From: Avena insularis
Lineage: Eukaryota; Streptophyta; Magnoliopsida; Poales; Poaceae
Reading direction: 5' to 3'
DNA: 64,000 nt
Assembly: GCA_023614405.1 (NCBI GenBank)
Contig: CM042692.1
Location: 118,227,503-118,291,502 of the forward strand
Both the position numbers and the translations under genes were made by a program. The notes below the pieces were generated by a model. The model saw nothing but the letters and a program-made list of their open reading frames with translations, did no database searches and was not told where the DNA came from. Shown here in pieces: positions 9,364 to 22,100 of the stretch. Within the stretch, counting starts at the first letter, position 1; each line of letters starts with the position of its first letter.

Positions 9364-12300
9364 TGTCAACACCCGGATTTTTATGTCAACACCCGGTGCG
9401 AGACATAACAGAATTGGTACCATAGTACATCATCCATTACCAACCATAATAGTTTCACAGATAGAGGATCTCATGATCCAGTGTTAATACAAATCAAAGC
9501 AGCGGAAAGTAAGCGTAGTAGAGGCTCCATCTTCATGGTCACATGCAATGCTAACGATGGGAGATGATCCTAGTTATCGTAGATCTCCTGTTGTCCATAT
9601 TCTGGGTAGTCTTCCTCGTAGTCTGGCCATGGGAATAGCCAGGGACAAAGCCATGAGTACTCTTTAAGTACTCACAAACTATCACTAACACAAGTACGGT
9701 AATACTAGTAGGAGTCCTAAGCTCTAGTCTTATTTGCAATAAGCCAATTTTATTTCATAAATACTTCATAGTAAGCCTATTTTAGTTCTCTAGATTACTT
9801 AAGAGGGAACCTAGTTTTCATGTCCACAACTCTGCTGTGGTCAAGTCATCTTTCAATTCACAAGTTATTTTTGAAATAACTCACAACTGAACAGTATGGC
9901 CACTCCAACTGTCCATAACCGTGAACGCGACTATCAGAATAGTTTGACACTCTGCAGAGGTGGTACACTTTCACCACAAAATTCGATACATCCGTCAAGG
10001 ATAACCCTGAATCATCATACTCGGTATGCGGATAATCAATCCTAACCTTTCAATTACACACCCTAGTATAGGCACCTCCCCTATGAGTTTGGCCTCCCAG
10101 CCATACCAACTGCCATCCTGGGAACTACCTAGGTGGACATTCATTTTCACAAGGTAGCCTCAGCTCAACCTCTTTCCGCGAGGGAACCCATAAGAAGACA
10201 TATAAACTTCCAGTTAAGCCCTACCCAACTCAGGTATTGTGGTTGTACGGTAAAATTGGAATGGTATCGCATCCAAACCCAACCATCAGTTTTTATCAAA
10301 GTCAAGGCACATGTTTCATTCATTATCATCTTCAAATCATTGGGTTTCATAACCCATGTCAAAACATTTGAATAGAATGACTCATCATTCCAAGTTTTTC
10401 ATAATCATTTTGTCCAAGTGTTCCCATCTAAAGTGATCCATATTGGTTTAGCACTAGCATCTATTCGTGAGGGTATCACTATTGATAGGGGCTAATCAAG
10501 TGTAACTATGCACATAATTCCATGCTCTTGATAGCATCTATCCTAGCTTCCCACTAATCACCAATTAATTAACTATTTGAGAAACCATGGTAAAGGAAAA
10601 GCAAAACTTGAATGTAAAACTGGGAATTTGTAAAGTTGAATCTCAAGAATGCATAGGGTATCTGCACAAGTCAGCTGGCATAGCTAAGCTTGCATGGATA
10701 GCTTGCATAGTTTAGCTTGCCTTGAGTAGTGCAGTTGTTGAAGTTCTCTTCATCTTCCTCGAAGTACTCCTCCTCATCATACCCCGGGTCGGTACTAGCG
10801 TCTATAAATAGATACGAGGTACACAATCACCAAATAACACTTAATACTTCTATTTAGCACACATGAACTTACACTAGATGATCTAGCATCATTTCCAATC
10901 ATCACATGAAATATTTACACATTCTTATTTATCTTATTTGGAAAAAGTAATTTCTACTCATTGACAGTACTTACGGTTTAATATCCTCCAATTAAAATAT
11001 GGGATCATGTTGACACATGCCATCACCACATATTCCGATACATGGAATGTGATTTAAAGTGGTGGTCATATATTACAAGATTTAATATTGCTATTTAATA
11101 ATATTAAAGTGACTAGAAATGCCTATATAGCATTCTTTTAATACTAGCCCATGGTTAATGCATGTAAAACTAAATATTTTTACATATTCAGATAGAGCAT
11201 AGAAAATGTGATTTTTAAGAGTTAGAATCAACTCAAAAGCATTTATGGTTGATTTTATAAAAATGTTTGAAATTGTGAAAGTCTCTGTATTGTTATTTTT
11301 ACCACAGGTGATCTATAATTTCAAATGGTTTGAATCCAATGGGAGTGTATAGATATTTTCAATACCTTTCTAAAAAAATTGGAATCATGCAATTTGGTTC
11401 AGTACATCTCCCTGAATTAAATTTTGAAACTACTGACATAATAGGATTTTTAATTAAATGGAAAAATTCTATTTGAATCTGTGGGCTATCAGCGCGAACG
11501 AACATGGGTTGGCCCAACTGCATAGCATGCGCGCAGGAGGCTGCTGGCAGGCTGGTCCCACGCATTAGCGGCTCTATCTAAACGAAACGGTATCAGCTAA
11601 TCTCAGCCATACGATTAGAGATCGAATCGACGGCTCTGGTTCATTGTCTACGTCGCAGGGGGTGCACAAGATTCTAAACCTAGCGGCACGGTGGGGGTCG
11701 TCGGAGGCTTACCAGTCCTTAAGCTAGGTCCCGCGATGGGGGCTAATGGGCTAGTAGACGATGGCGAGTCGATTGGTGGTCGTGGCGGCTCCTGGGGCGG
11801 CTCCAATCAATGGCGCCCTTCCTTCACTGCAGCGATAGGTTGTGGCTAAATTCCGGCGACGTGGTGCTCGCCTTGCTCTGGGGAAGGGTCAAGGATGTTT
11901 ATGAGAGAGAGAGGGGATTGGAATGGTGTGCCGTTTGAGGCTAGGGGAGGGTCCTATTTATACACCGGCGAGATAGGCAGTGCGGCATGGCTCAGGCTCG
12001 TCAAGGACATTGCTACATGTCGCTATAGGCATGGCTAAAGGCATTGGTCAACGCGGTGGTCTACAACGAGCGTCATGCGCATAGTGGCATGGCAAGGGGC
12101 AATCTTAATCGGTCAGGAGAGGTCCGTGCTCTGTGCGGGTACTGAGGTGTTTGTCATCGCGTACGGTGGTCACGGGGCGCACAGCGGCAAACGATCGTGT
12201 CTAGGAGGTTGCTGGTGATGCGGCGAGTGCGGGTACGCGCGGAGAGAGCGAGGTGCGACGTGGCTGCGCGAGGAGGCTTCGGCGCTCTAGCGTGCACTTG

Positions 12301-13228
12301 ACATGGCGGCGAGTTAAATGGGCGCGGCTGCTCTGGCTTCTCCAGTGCTCTCCTTTGGTAGAGGGGAGGACAGAGGGGTGCAGTGAGGTCACAGCTATTG
12401 GCTAGGCATCGAGGGAGAGGGCGGCACAGTGTGTGGCATCGTGTCCATGATCGACCGACATGACATGCTCGGGTACGACATGGCATTGGTGCAACAACGA
12501 AGGAGAGTGGCTCTACTGCACGGCTGTGTACTGGGAGTGATTGTGGGCTAGTTATGGAGTTGAATTGGGTACACATGGTGAGCAATTGATTGATCACAAA
12601 TAGTAGATAGTTGGTAAGTTGTACTCTGTCTGCTAAGTGTTCGACTAAATGGCCACATGAACTAAAGATTCAAATTTTTGAATGAATTTTGGTGGGTGTG
12701 TTGGTCACATGCTTGAGTGTCTCTGGGTTCTAAGGTTTGTCAAGTGGTGGAGGTTTTAGTTGTTTTTCTAAAATGGTGATCTAGGTACCTACACTTGATT
12801 CAATTTTGAATTGCCTCTCAAATATATTTGAAATTAGTTCCTGTAAGTTTGTAAAGTTTACTTATATTCATTTTCACTTGATCTAGCAAGGGATGGAAAG
12901 AAATAGAATTGTTTCTATTAAGAATCATTTAAGAGAGATGCCCGAAGTGGGTTAGTGGTTAATTTTGGCAAAAGTGACCATTTGATCATATGCCTCTTAT
13001 TTGATTTCTTTTTAATTTGGTTTTGTTTGGAAATGACCTAGATGATATTGTTTTCATCTTTAAACTAATCCTTATAATTTATAGCAATCAAACATGGTAT
13101 AGCAAGCATTCATGCATTAATACAAACACACATGCATTCATATGGGTTTAAGAATAAAAGTTTTTGTTAACCCTAAACTTGGGTGATTAGAACTTGATAA
13201 TCTTGTTTAATATTTTTGAGATGTTACA
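9364..13228 (-). mobile_element. Chromovirus 3' LTR
   Basis: Begins (minus strand) TGTAACATCTC right after the PPT and ends ...CGGGTGTTGACA at 9364. It is collinear with 19110-23006 over the whole length, with small indels. A short repeat of the tgtcaacacccgg word at 9364 and 9383 blurs the exact outer end by 19 bp; the TSD favours 9364. Confidence 0.87.
11953..11964 (-). promoter_or_regulatory. Candidate TATA box, chromovirus 3' LTR
   Basis: The minus strand reads TGTATAAATAGG. The identical motif is at 21744-21755 in the other LTR. The sequence around it is GC-rich and collinear in both LTRs. Confidence 0.55.
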
Positions 13229-13242
13229 AACCTTCCCTCCTT
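13229..13242 (-). other. Chromovirus polypurine tract
   Basis: The minus strand reads aaggagggaaggtt immediately before the LTR start TGTAACATC, as expected for the plus-strand primer site. Confidence 0.75.
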
Positions 13243-13274
13243 AAACAGAATCTCGTCTCGAGAGTCAAGAAAAA

Positions 13275-13880
13275 CTAGGAACTAAAGAGATTGGGAAACT
13301 CCGTCCTAATATAATCTTCTCGCTCCCAAGTTGCTTCTTCTTCGGTATGGTTACTCCACTGGATTTTGAGAAACTTGACACTCCGGGTCCGGGTGGTTCT
13401 GAAGGCTTCTTCCAAAATACGGATGGGTTCTTCACGATAGGTTAAATCCTTGTTGATATCCATGGCTCTGTGGTCGATGTTCTTGAAAACTTCAGTCTTC
13501 TCTGGAACTTCTAGGTATTTCCTAAGTAACAAGATATGGAACACATTATGTACGGTTGACATCTCCACAGGCAGTTCTAGCTGATAGGATACTTCTCCTC
13601 GGTGATTTAAAATCTTTAAGGGTCCAATATATCTGGGGGCAAGCTTCACTTTCAGTTGAAAACGCTGCATTCCTTTCAAGGGTGATACCTTGAGATACAT
13701 AAAATCTCTAACATTGAAGGTCAGGGCTCGACGTCTTTTATCAGCATAACTCTTCTGTCTGGACTGGGCGGTCTTGAGGTGTTCACGGATCTTGTGAACC
13801 TTCTCCTCAGCTTCCCGTAGTTTGTCGGGTCCGAATATCTGACTCTTTCATACTTGCGACCAATTCAGTGGGGTGTGACA
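13275..13880 (-). pseudogene. Chromovirus integrase C-terminus and chromodomain
   Basis: The open frame 13275-13700 carries the integrase tail: a basic R-F-Q-L-K-V-K-L-A-P-R-Y-I-G-P block, then V-H-N-V-F-H. At its end it has a chromodomain-like segment with the word K-I-Q-W-S-N-H followed by E-E-A-T-W-E-R-E-D. In chromoviruses this domain guides integration into chromatin by reading histone marks. The final Phe-Pro-Asn-Leu-Phe tail is typical of Tekay-clade polyproteins. It joins the upstream integrase through sequence with stops near 13850, so it is a decayed remnant. The stop lies about 45 bp from the 3' LTR. Confidence 0.8.
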
Positions 13881-14660
13881 CTTCCTTCCATACAAAAACT
13901 CAAATGGGGCTATTTGCAAACTGGCTTGATAACTGTTGTTGTATGAGAATTCTGCGAAAGGCAGACAATCTTCCCATTTAGATCCATATTCTAACACACA
14001 GGCTCTGAGCATATCTTCTAGTATCTGGTTTACTCTTTCCGTTTGTCCGTCGGTTTGCAGGTGATAAGCTGTGTTGAAGTTCAGTTTGGTTCCTAATCCT
14101 TCTTGGACTTTCTTCCAAAATCAGGAGGTAAACTGGGTTCCTCGATCTGACACTATGGTCTTGGGGGTTCCATGTAGACTGACTATTCTAGCAATGTACA
14201 ACTCTGCTACCTTCGAGTTCTGATAGGTGGTCTTGAAGGGTATGAAATGATCTACCTTAGACAATCTATCTACTATGACCCAACTAGAATAATTTCCCCT
14301 ACTAGATGTAGGCAGACCGGTGATAAAATCCATTCCAACAGAATCCCATTTCCATTATGAAATCTGTAATTTTTGCAAAAGCCCTGCGGGGTGTTGGTGT
14401 TCTTCTTTGACTCTCTGACATATGTCACACTTGGCGATATAGCTTCCGACTTCTCTCTTCAATTTGTGCCACCAAAATTGCTCCTTCAAATCCTAATACA
14501 TCTTCGTTCCTCCTGGATGGATAGAACAAAGGGTATCATGGGCTTCCTGCATAATGACTTGTTTCAACCCTGAATCTGCTGGCACACAAATACGGCCTTT
14601 ATACCACATAACTCCTTCTTCATCTTCCGTAAATCCTGGTACCTTCCCTGTACCAATACG
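13881..14660 (-). pseudogene. Chromovirus integrase zinc finger and core, decayed
   Basis: Read on the minus strand from about 14650 downward. There is an HHCC-type zinc-binding region (E-A-H then I-H-P-G, followed by K-C-D-I-C-Q-R). Next comes the catalytic core: the M-D-F-I-T-G-L-P block and V-S-D-R-G-T-Q-F-T-S, which carry the first two catalytic Asp residues. A TGA stop follows the second block (around 14119), probably a former Arg codon CGA. A TAA interrupts the zinc-finger region. The enzyme would insert the cDNA into the genome. It is broken in several places and cannot act. Confidence 0.78.
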
Positions 14661-14693
14661 ACACTTAATTCCATCAATACTGGCATTTCCTTT

Positions 14694-15255
14694 CTAAGTT
14701 GCCTTTATCTGACTGATCAAGGTGGGTTGAAGTTCAATACTGGCTAGAAATCCTTTGCTAACTAGCTCCACTCTAAAATTCTCCATCTCCTCATGCAGAC
14801 TTGGCTGAGCTTCCTTCATCATGGTGTTTAATCTACACGGCAGTCTACTAAGAGCATCCGCTACCACATTGGCCTTGCCAGGGTGATACTGAATGTCAAG
14901 GTCATAATCCTTGATTAACTCTTCCATCTCCTTGACCTCATATTGATCTCCTTTTGGGTGAAAATATACTTCCAACTCTTGTGATCCGAATAAATCTCAC
15001 AGCGGTTACCCATGATGTAATGACGCCATGTCTTCAAGGCTCGAACTATGGCTACCAATTCTAAGTCATGGGTAGGGTAGTTCTGTTCGTGTTGCTTCAG
15101 TTGTCTGGACAGATATGATATGACTTTGCCTTCCTACATCAACACACATCTAAGAACTATCTTGGATGCACCACAATATACATCAAATGGCTTCTTGATA
15201 TCCAGCATGATCAAAATTGGGGCTGAAATCAATCTCTTCTTGAGGTCTTGAAAAC
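14694..15255 (-). pseudogene. Chromovirus RNase H, decayed
   Basis: The clearest piece is the frame 14694-14975. It contains D-Y-D-L-D-I-Q-Y-H-P-G-K-A-N followed by V-A-D-A-L-S-R, the C-terminal signature of Ty3-gypsy RNase H. The upstream part (15000-15255) is readable only across stops. Its role was to remove the RNA template during reverse transcription. It continues the same minus-strand polyprotein as the RT. Confidence 0.72.
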
Positions 15256-16060
15256 TTGCTTACACATTTGTCCATCCATTTAAACTTCTTATCTTTCTTC
15301 AACAGCTGGGTCATCGGCCTTGCAATGCTTGAAAATCCTTCAACAAACTTGCGGTACTATCCTGCTAATCCAAGAAATGCACGGACTTCGGTTTGGGTGG
15401 TTGGGGCTTTCCATTCTTCAACATCCTTAATTTTGGCGGGATCCATGGCTACTCCTCCTGTCGACAAGATATGGCCTAGGAATCCTACTTCTTTTAACCA
15501 GAACTCACATTTGCTAAACTTGGCATACAACTAATGCTCCCTAAGGGTTTCAAGGATGGTTCTTCGGTGCTGCTCATGATCTTCTTCCGACGTGGAGTAG
15601 ATCAGAATGTCGTCGATAAACACAATGACAAACTTATCCAAGAAGTTCATAAAAATCTTATTCATGAGATTCATGAAATAAGCAGGGGCATTGGTTAATC
15701 CAAAAGACATGACATTGTACTCATATAATCCATATCGGGTAGTGAAAGCAGTCTTTGGAATATCCGTTGCACGGATCTTCAATTGATGATAACCAATTCT
15801 AAGATTGATCTTAGAAAACACTCTGGCACCAGTCAGCTGGTCAAACATATCTTCTATCTTTGGAAGTGGGTACTTGTTCTTGATGGTGACGTCATTCAAC
15901 TTCCGGTAATCCGTACACAAATGGTTTGCACCATCCTTATTATCTACAAACAAAACATGTGATCTCCATTGTGATGCACTTGGTTGTATCAGACCTTTAC
16001 CCAACATGTCGTCAAACTGCTTCTTGAGCTCCACTAATTTAGATGGGTTCAGACTATAGG
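15256..16060 (-). pseudogene. Chromovirus reverse transcriptase, decayed
   Basis: The frame 15531-16034 holds RT motifs in order: L-I-Q-P-S-A-S-Q-W near the start, C-T-D-Y-R-K-L-N, then [12 protein letters not shown]. Next come M-S-F-G-L-T-N-A-P and the catalytic F-I-D-D-I-L-I-Y. The Asp of the first catalytic motif (usually K-I-D-L) reads Asn here, which alone would cripple the enzyme. A TAG stop follows at about 15531; the reading continues beyond it with [11 protein letters not shown], and a second TAG lies near 15355. It is therefore a pseudogene. Confidence 0.85.
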
Positions 16061-16193
16061 GTCTCTAAGATATGGGTCCAGTTCCAGGAACTAGTTCAAT
16101 GATAAACTCGATATCCCAATTTGGGGGCATACCGGGTAATTCATCTGGGAACACGTCGGGGTATTCATAGACTACTCTGACTTAATCTATGGT

Positions 16194-16601
16194 TTATTGG
16201 GCTAAACTCTTGTTGCATTTGAATTGATGGGGCAGCATCTCAGATACATGCTCTACTGATACTCCGGTGCTACTAGTCATGGTTATGGATTTCTTGGCAT
16301 AGTTGATTAATCCTGGATGTTTTGACATCCAATCCATTCCTAGTACTACATCCAAACGTTTGGTTCCAAGTACTATTAGATTGGCATAAAAATCTATCCC
16401 ATGGATTCTGATAGGTACGGCCTTGCAAATTTTTCTAGCTTTGGTGGCTGACCCGGGTATTTGAACTATCATAACATGCTTCAAATTTGTGGGTTGAATC
16501 TTACTAGTGCATGCCAATTCTTCTGTAACAAACAAGTGCGATGTTCCAGAATCAAACAACACTCTTGCAAGTACTGAGTTAACAGAAAACATACCCAGCA
16601 C
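16194..16601 (-). pseudogene. Chromovirus aspartic protease
   Basis: An open 135-codon frame with the retropepsin active-site word L-F-D-S-G-T-S-H-L-F near residue 16. Later it has V-V-L-G-M-D-W-M, typical of the Ty3-gypsy protease domain. It would cut the gag-pol polyprotein. The frame stops just before the RT region, and the gag side joins across a frame change near 16605, so the piece is locally intact but the polyprotein is broken. Confidence 0.82.
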
Positions 16602-16619
16602 TACATCTGGCGCTTCCTG

Positions 16620-17834
16620 GGCTTCTTCAGCATTCTTGTGGAACAGACGGCCAGTACGGTTGTGCGGGGTTTCCTAGGGCAAACCTCTTTCCGGGGTGAA
16701 CACGACGCTACTGCTAGGCTGGTGCAGTAACATTGGTGGCTACAACAATCTTCTTGGGGCACTTGTTGGAGTAGTGACCCATGATTCCACATTCAAAGCA
16801 AGTTATCATTGACTTGTCCTTTCCTGCAATAGGCACCGCATTGCTTCCAGTCCTTGGGGCAGTATTGTTGTTGTTGTTGTTCTTGTTGTTGTTGTTGTTG
16901 CTGTTGTTTTTGTTGGACCTTGGTTGTGCATGACTGAAGTTATTGGGGTTGCCGGGGTTGTTGTTGTGGTGGCCTCCGGGCCTCGGGTTTCCTCCGCCAT
17001 GATTGGGGTAGTTCGGACGGGACATAGGGGGTCTGTTGTTTCTTGGTGCAAATCCTGCAGACGGCTTGGGGCGATACTTGGGGTATGGTGGGGTCTAGGT
17101 TGGTGCATCATACGATGCTTGTGGTTCTCACTAGCTTGGTTTATCTTTCCTTCCATCTGAATGGGGGAATCCACTAAAGCTTCAAGGTCATCAAAGGGAA
17201 TGTTGACTAACACTGTTTGCATCTCATCATGCAGACCATTCAGGAATCTCTCCTTCTTCTTCGCTTTAGTGTCCATCTCATCAGGGGCATATCTAGCCAG
17301 AGAAAGAAATTTGTCCCGGTATTCTACCACAATCATCCTTCCTTGCTTCAAATCCCTGAATTCATCCCTCATCCTCTTAATCAAACCTGGGGGCACATGG
17401 GTCCTGCTGAACTTGATCTTGAATTCCTCCCAAGTCATCATCTGTCCTCCATTCATGGTACAAGTGCTGTTCCACCATGATCTTGCATATCTTGACAGAT
17501 AGTGGGTGGCAAACAGTACCTTTTCATTGGCATCAACTCCTCCAACTTCTAAGTTGTTTTCCATGGTTTGTAGCCAGTCATCAGCATCTAAGGGATCTTC
17601 TGATTTGCTAAACATAGGAGGATTGGTGTTTTGGAAGTTCTTGAGTTTGGATCCATGGTGATCTTGGTTTCTGTGGCCTTGGTTATTGTGAGCCATCTGG
17701 GCTATCTGCTGAAGAGGGGCAAGATTGGCTTGATGTTCGGCTCTACCGGCTTCACGATCTGAAACTAACATCTGCAGGATCTGAAGCATTGGGTCCTGAG
17801 ATGAGCTGCTCCCACTGGGGTTTCCACGAGTCAT
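16620..17834 (-). pseudogene. Chromovirus gag (capsid and zinc knuckle), frame-disrupted
   Basis: The start at 17834 (M-T-R-G-N-P) opens a frame whose first ~235 residues form a retrotransposon gag domain. Words include L-D-A-D-D-W-L, S-W-W-N-S, T-W-E-E-F-K and V-V-E-Y-R-D-K-F. Near 17100 the reading shifts to another frame. That frame carries a poly-Asn linker and a zinc knuckle C-F-E-C-G-I-M-G-H-Y-S-N-K-C (CX2CX4HX4C) around 16770-16810. The remainder of the first frame after the shift is a shadow. Gag would form the virus-like particle and bind the RNA. Plus-strand frames across 16924-17502 are antisense shadows. Confidence 0.83.
16865..16915. repeat. TTG/AAC microsatellite in gag
   Basis: An imperfect TTG run on the plus strand that encodes the Asn-rich linker between the gag capsid domain and the zinc knuckle on the minus strand. 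Repeat-length change here is a likely cause of gag frame or length changes. Confidence 0.75.
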
Positions 17835-17945
17835 CTAAAGATTGATATAGATAATGAGACAAGAGGGAAATTTCTATGGTTTTAGGGGTATGTTTCAAAA
17901 GCGTTAAACTTTGAGTATTGCTAAGGTTTGAAAACTAACAACTCC

Positions 17946-17966
17946 ATTTCATTCATTCATTCATTC
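17946..17966. repeat. Short ATTC microsatellite
   Basis: About four to five copies of attc in the leader between gag and the ORF0-like frame of the chromovirus. Confidence 0.7.
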
Positions 17967-18091
17967 CAAGCACACCATACAAATACACACCACAACTACG
18001 GAAGCAGATGGTTTTAAGAACCATTCTGTGAAGCTATGATACAATGGGGATGGATACAACTCACACCTATGATAGTGCTCAGGTGCGACTA

Positions 18092-18881
18092 CTAATCATC
18101 AGAACTGTCAGGCTCCTCGTCATCAATGAAGTCGGCGTCATCCTCGTCATTGTGGAACTCTGTGGCGATGTCCTCCAGATAGTCATCATCATCACTGAGG
18201 TAAGATTAGTGATCTCCATGAATATCTTCACCTTCCTCTTCCTCCCTATCCTCAAGCTGGATCTCCTGGTCATGTATGGTCTCCTCAAGAGTGGCCACCT
18301 TCTGGCGAAGAGGGGCGATGATGTGATCCTTCTTGTCACGTTGGCGACAAAGTGACTTGCGCTCCCTAGCAAGTATGACGAGGGTCTGAGCCTTCTCGAC
18401 TGCAATAGCGTTCTTCTAGTTGGCGTAGGCACGGGGCATTGTCTAGCTCCTTCTGAGTCTCGTGCAGCATGAAGGCCAGGTGATCCACATGGTGCCTCAG
18501 TTCTGGATGTGATGGCAGGGTCAAGGGGTGTCAGGTGGAGTCACGTTTGGCATAGAGGGCGAAGCGGGTGCCAGCGATCTGATTGATGTTTTGTGCACAC
18601 AAACGAGCAAGTGCCTCCTGCATAGCTCTAGCGAGCCCATCTAACCAGTTGTTCTCCCTCAAGCTAAACTAGATCTTCTCCGAAAGAGGTGGCTCCATTT
18701 TGCCTTGGATATTTGCAATGATCAGCCACTGTAGTTCCCCTCCGAATTGGTCATTGAGCTGAGCTCCGAAGAACTCTAGGTGCGGGTGTTCAAGAAATTC
18801 TGCAAGCGGACTTAGATCCCTCTCAAAGATGAGCTCCCCTCCATTGCCCTACTGGTAAAACTTGATATATTTCACTTCCAT
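18092..18881 (-). pseudogene. ORF0-like decayed frame upstream of chromovirus gag
   Basis: Read on the minus strand, ATG 18879-18881 opens M-E-V-K-Y-I-K-F-Y-Q. The frame runs for ~115 codons across TAG stops at 18849-18851 and 18669-18671 to a TGA at 18531-18533, keeping a protein-like composition throughout. After about one frame change it continues as a charged, helix-prone segment (R-K-S-L-C-R-Q-R-D-K-K-D, then L-R-Q-K-V-A-T-L-E-E-T). It ends in an acidic tail before a stop at 18092-18094. I do not recognise a family. It is in the sense orientation, between the PBS/5' LTR and gag, where Tekay elements usually have only a leader. It may be an accessory gene of this subfamily that has decayed, or captured sequence. 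No function assigned. Confidence 0.5.
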
Positions 18882-19092
18882 CTATAAGCAATTAGGAAGA
18901 GTAAGTTAGTGAGGTGATCAAGTGTGTCAATTTTTATGTAGTATTGCAAAAATTTTGAGGAACAAGTGAACTCTTTTTGAAAGAATCTCAAGGATAAGAG
19001 CGAGAATAAGTTTTTGGTAAAAACTCACTTCATTTGTTTCGAAATTAGGTTTTTCAGACGTCCATTCTAACTAGGGTCTCCTATGGTCAGGA

Positions 19093-19106
19093 TGGCTTTG
19101 ATACCA
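19093..19106 (-). other. Chromovirus primer-binding site
   Basis: The minus strand reads TGGTATCAAAGCCA, near-identical to the usual initiator-Met tRNA primer complement TGGTATCAGAGC. It lies a few bases inside the 5' LTR end. Confidence 0.75.
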
Positions 19107-19109
19107 ACT

Positions 19110-22100
19110 TTTAAACACCCAAATTTTTAAGTCCAGATGCTTGTTATGTCGTACATCGCAATCCTAGGATTACCATTTTTGCGAGACATAATAGAATTGG
19201 TACCACAGTACATCATCCATTACAAACCATACTAGTCTCACAAATAGAGGATCTAATGATCCAGTCTTAATACAAATCAAAGCAGCGGAATGTAAGCATA
19301 GTAGAGGCTCCATCTTCATGGTCATAGGCAATGCTGACAATGGGAGATGATCCTAGTTATCATAGATCTCCTGCTATCCATCTTCCGGGTAATCTTCCTT
19401 GTAGTCTTGCCATGGGAATAGCCAGGGACAAACCCATGAGTACGCTTTAAGTACTCGCAAACTATCACTAACACAAGTACGGTACTACTAGTAGGAGTCC
19501 TATGCTCTAGTCTTATTTGCAATAAGCCAATTTTATTTCATAAATACTTCATAGTAAGCCTATTTTAGTTCTCGAGATTACTTAAGAGGGAACCTAGTTT
19601 TCATGTCCACAACTATGTTGTGGTCAAGTCAAAGTCATCTTTCAATTCACAAGTCATTTTGGAAATATCTGACAACGGAATAGTATGTCCACTCCAACTG
19701 TCCATAACCGCGGACACGGCTATTCAAATAGTTTGACACTCTGCAGAGGTGGTACACTTTCACCACAAAATTCGATACATCTGTCAGGGATAACCCTGAA
19801 TCATCATATTTGGTATGCGGATAATCAATCCTAACCTTTCAATTACACACCCTAGTATAGGCACCTCCCATATGAGTTTGGCCTCCCAGCGATGGCCAAC
19901 TGCCATCCCGGGAACTGCCTACATGGACATTCATTTTCACGAGGTAGCCTCAGCTCAACCTCTTTTCGCGAGGGAACCCATAGTAAGACATATAAACTTC
20001 CATTTAAGCCCTACCCAACTCAGGTATTATGGTTGTATAGTAAAATTGGAATGGTATCGCATCCAAACCCAACCATCAACTTTTATCAAAGTCAAGACAC
20101 ATGTTTCATTCAGTATCATCTTCAAATCATTGGTTTCATAACCCATGTCAAAACATTTCAATAGAATGACTTTCCATGGTTTTCATAATCATTTTCTCCA
20201 AGTGTTCCCATCTAAAGTGATCCATATTGGTTTAGCACTAGCATCTATTCATGAGAGTATCACTATTGATGGGGGTTAATCAAGTGTAACTATCCACATA
20301 TAATTCCATGCTCTTGATAGCATCTATCCTAGTTTTCCACTAATGACCAATTAATTAACTATTTGAGAAACCATGGTAAAGGAAAAGTAAAACATGAATG
20401 TAAAACTAGGAATTGGTAAAATTTCATCTCAAGAATGCATAGGGTATCTGCACAAGTTAGCTGGCATAGCTAAGCTTGCATGGATAGCTTGCATAGTGGG
20501 CTTGCATAGTTTAGCTTGCCTTGAGTAGTGTAGTTTTTGAAGTTCTCTTCCTCTTCCTCGAAGTACTCATCCTCGTCATACCCCGGGTCGGTACTAGCGT
20601 CTATAAATACATACGAGGTACACAATCACCAAACAACACTTAACTACTTCTATTTAGCACACATGAACTTACACTAGATGATCTAGCATCATTTTCAATC
20701 ATCACATGAAATATTTACACATTCTTATTTATCTTATTTGGAAAAAGTAATTTCTACTCATTGAAAATACTAAAGGTTTAATATCCTCCAATTAAAATAT
20801 GGGATCATGTTGACACATGCTATCACCACATATTCCAATACTTGGAATGTGATTTAAAGTGGTGGTCATATATTACAAGATTTAATATTGCTATTTAATA
20901 ATATTAAAGTGATTAGAAAGGCCTATATAGCATTCTTTTAATACTAGCCCATGGTTAATGTATGTAAAACTAAATCTTGTTACATATTCAGATAGAGCAT
21001 ATCAAATGTGATTTTTGAGAGTTGGAATCAACTCAAAAGAATTTATGGTTGATTTTATAAAAATGTTTGAAGTTGTGAAATTCTCTGTCTTGTTATTTTT
21101 ACCATAGGTGACCTATAATTTCAAATGATTTGAATCCAATAGGAGTGTATAGATATTTTCAATATCTTTCTAACAAAATTGGAATCATGCAATTTGGTTT
21201 AGTACATCTCCCTAAATTAAAATTTGAAACTACTGACAGAATAACATTTTTAATTAAATGGAAAAATTCTATTTGAATCTGTGGGATATGAGCGGGAACG
21301 AACATGGGCCGGCCCAACTGCACAGCACGCATGTAGCGGGCTGCTAACAGGCTGGTCCCACACGTCAGCGGCTCTATCTAAACGAAACGGTATCAGCTAA
21401 TCTCAGCCATACGATTAGAGATCGAATCGACGGTCTGGTTCATCATCTACGTCGCAAGAGGTGCGCGAGATTCTAAACCTAGCGGCACTGTTGGGGTCAT
21501 CGGAGGCTTACCAGGGCTCCAGCTAGGTCCGGCGATGGGGGTGAACGGGCTGGTAGGCGAGTCGATTGGTGGTCATGGCGGCTCCTGGGTTGGCTCCAAT
21601 CAATGGTGCCCTTCCTTCACTGCAGCGGTGGGCTCCAGCTAAATTCCGGCCTCGTGGTGCTCTCCTTGCTCCGGGGAAGGGTCAGGGATGTTTTTGAGAG
21701 AGAAGGGAGTGGAATGGTGTGCCGTTTGAGGCTTGGGGAGGGTCCTATTTATACACCGGCAAGACAGGCAGTGCGGCATGGCTCGGGCTCGTCGGTGACA
21801 TTTCTACAGTTTGCTATACGCATGGCTGAGGGCATAGGTCGACGCGGTGGTCTACGGCGAGCGTCATGCACATAGTGGCACGGCAAGGGGCGGTCTTAAT
21901 CGGTCGGGAGAGGTTCATGCTCTGTGCGGGTACTGAGGTGTTCGTCATCACGTACGGTTGTCACGAGGCGCGCTGCGGCACACGATCGTGTCTGGGAGGT
22001 TGCTGGTGACACGGAGAGTGTAGGTACGTGCAGAGAGAGCAAGGTGCGGCATGGCTGCACGAGGCTGCTTCGGTGCTCTAGCGTGCGCTCGGCATGGCGG

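Noticed and set aside
16924..17502. Plus-strand frames across the chromovirus gag
   Set aside because: Antisense shadows of gag; low-complexity Val/Gly content comes from the Asn/Thr-rich coding repeat.
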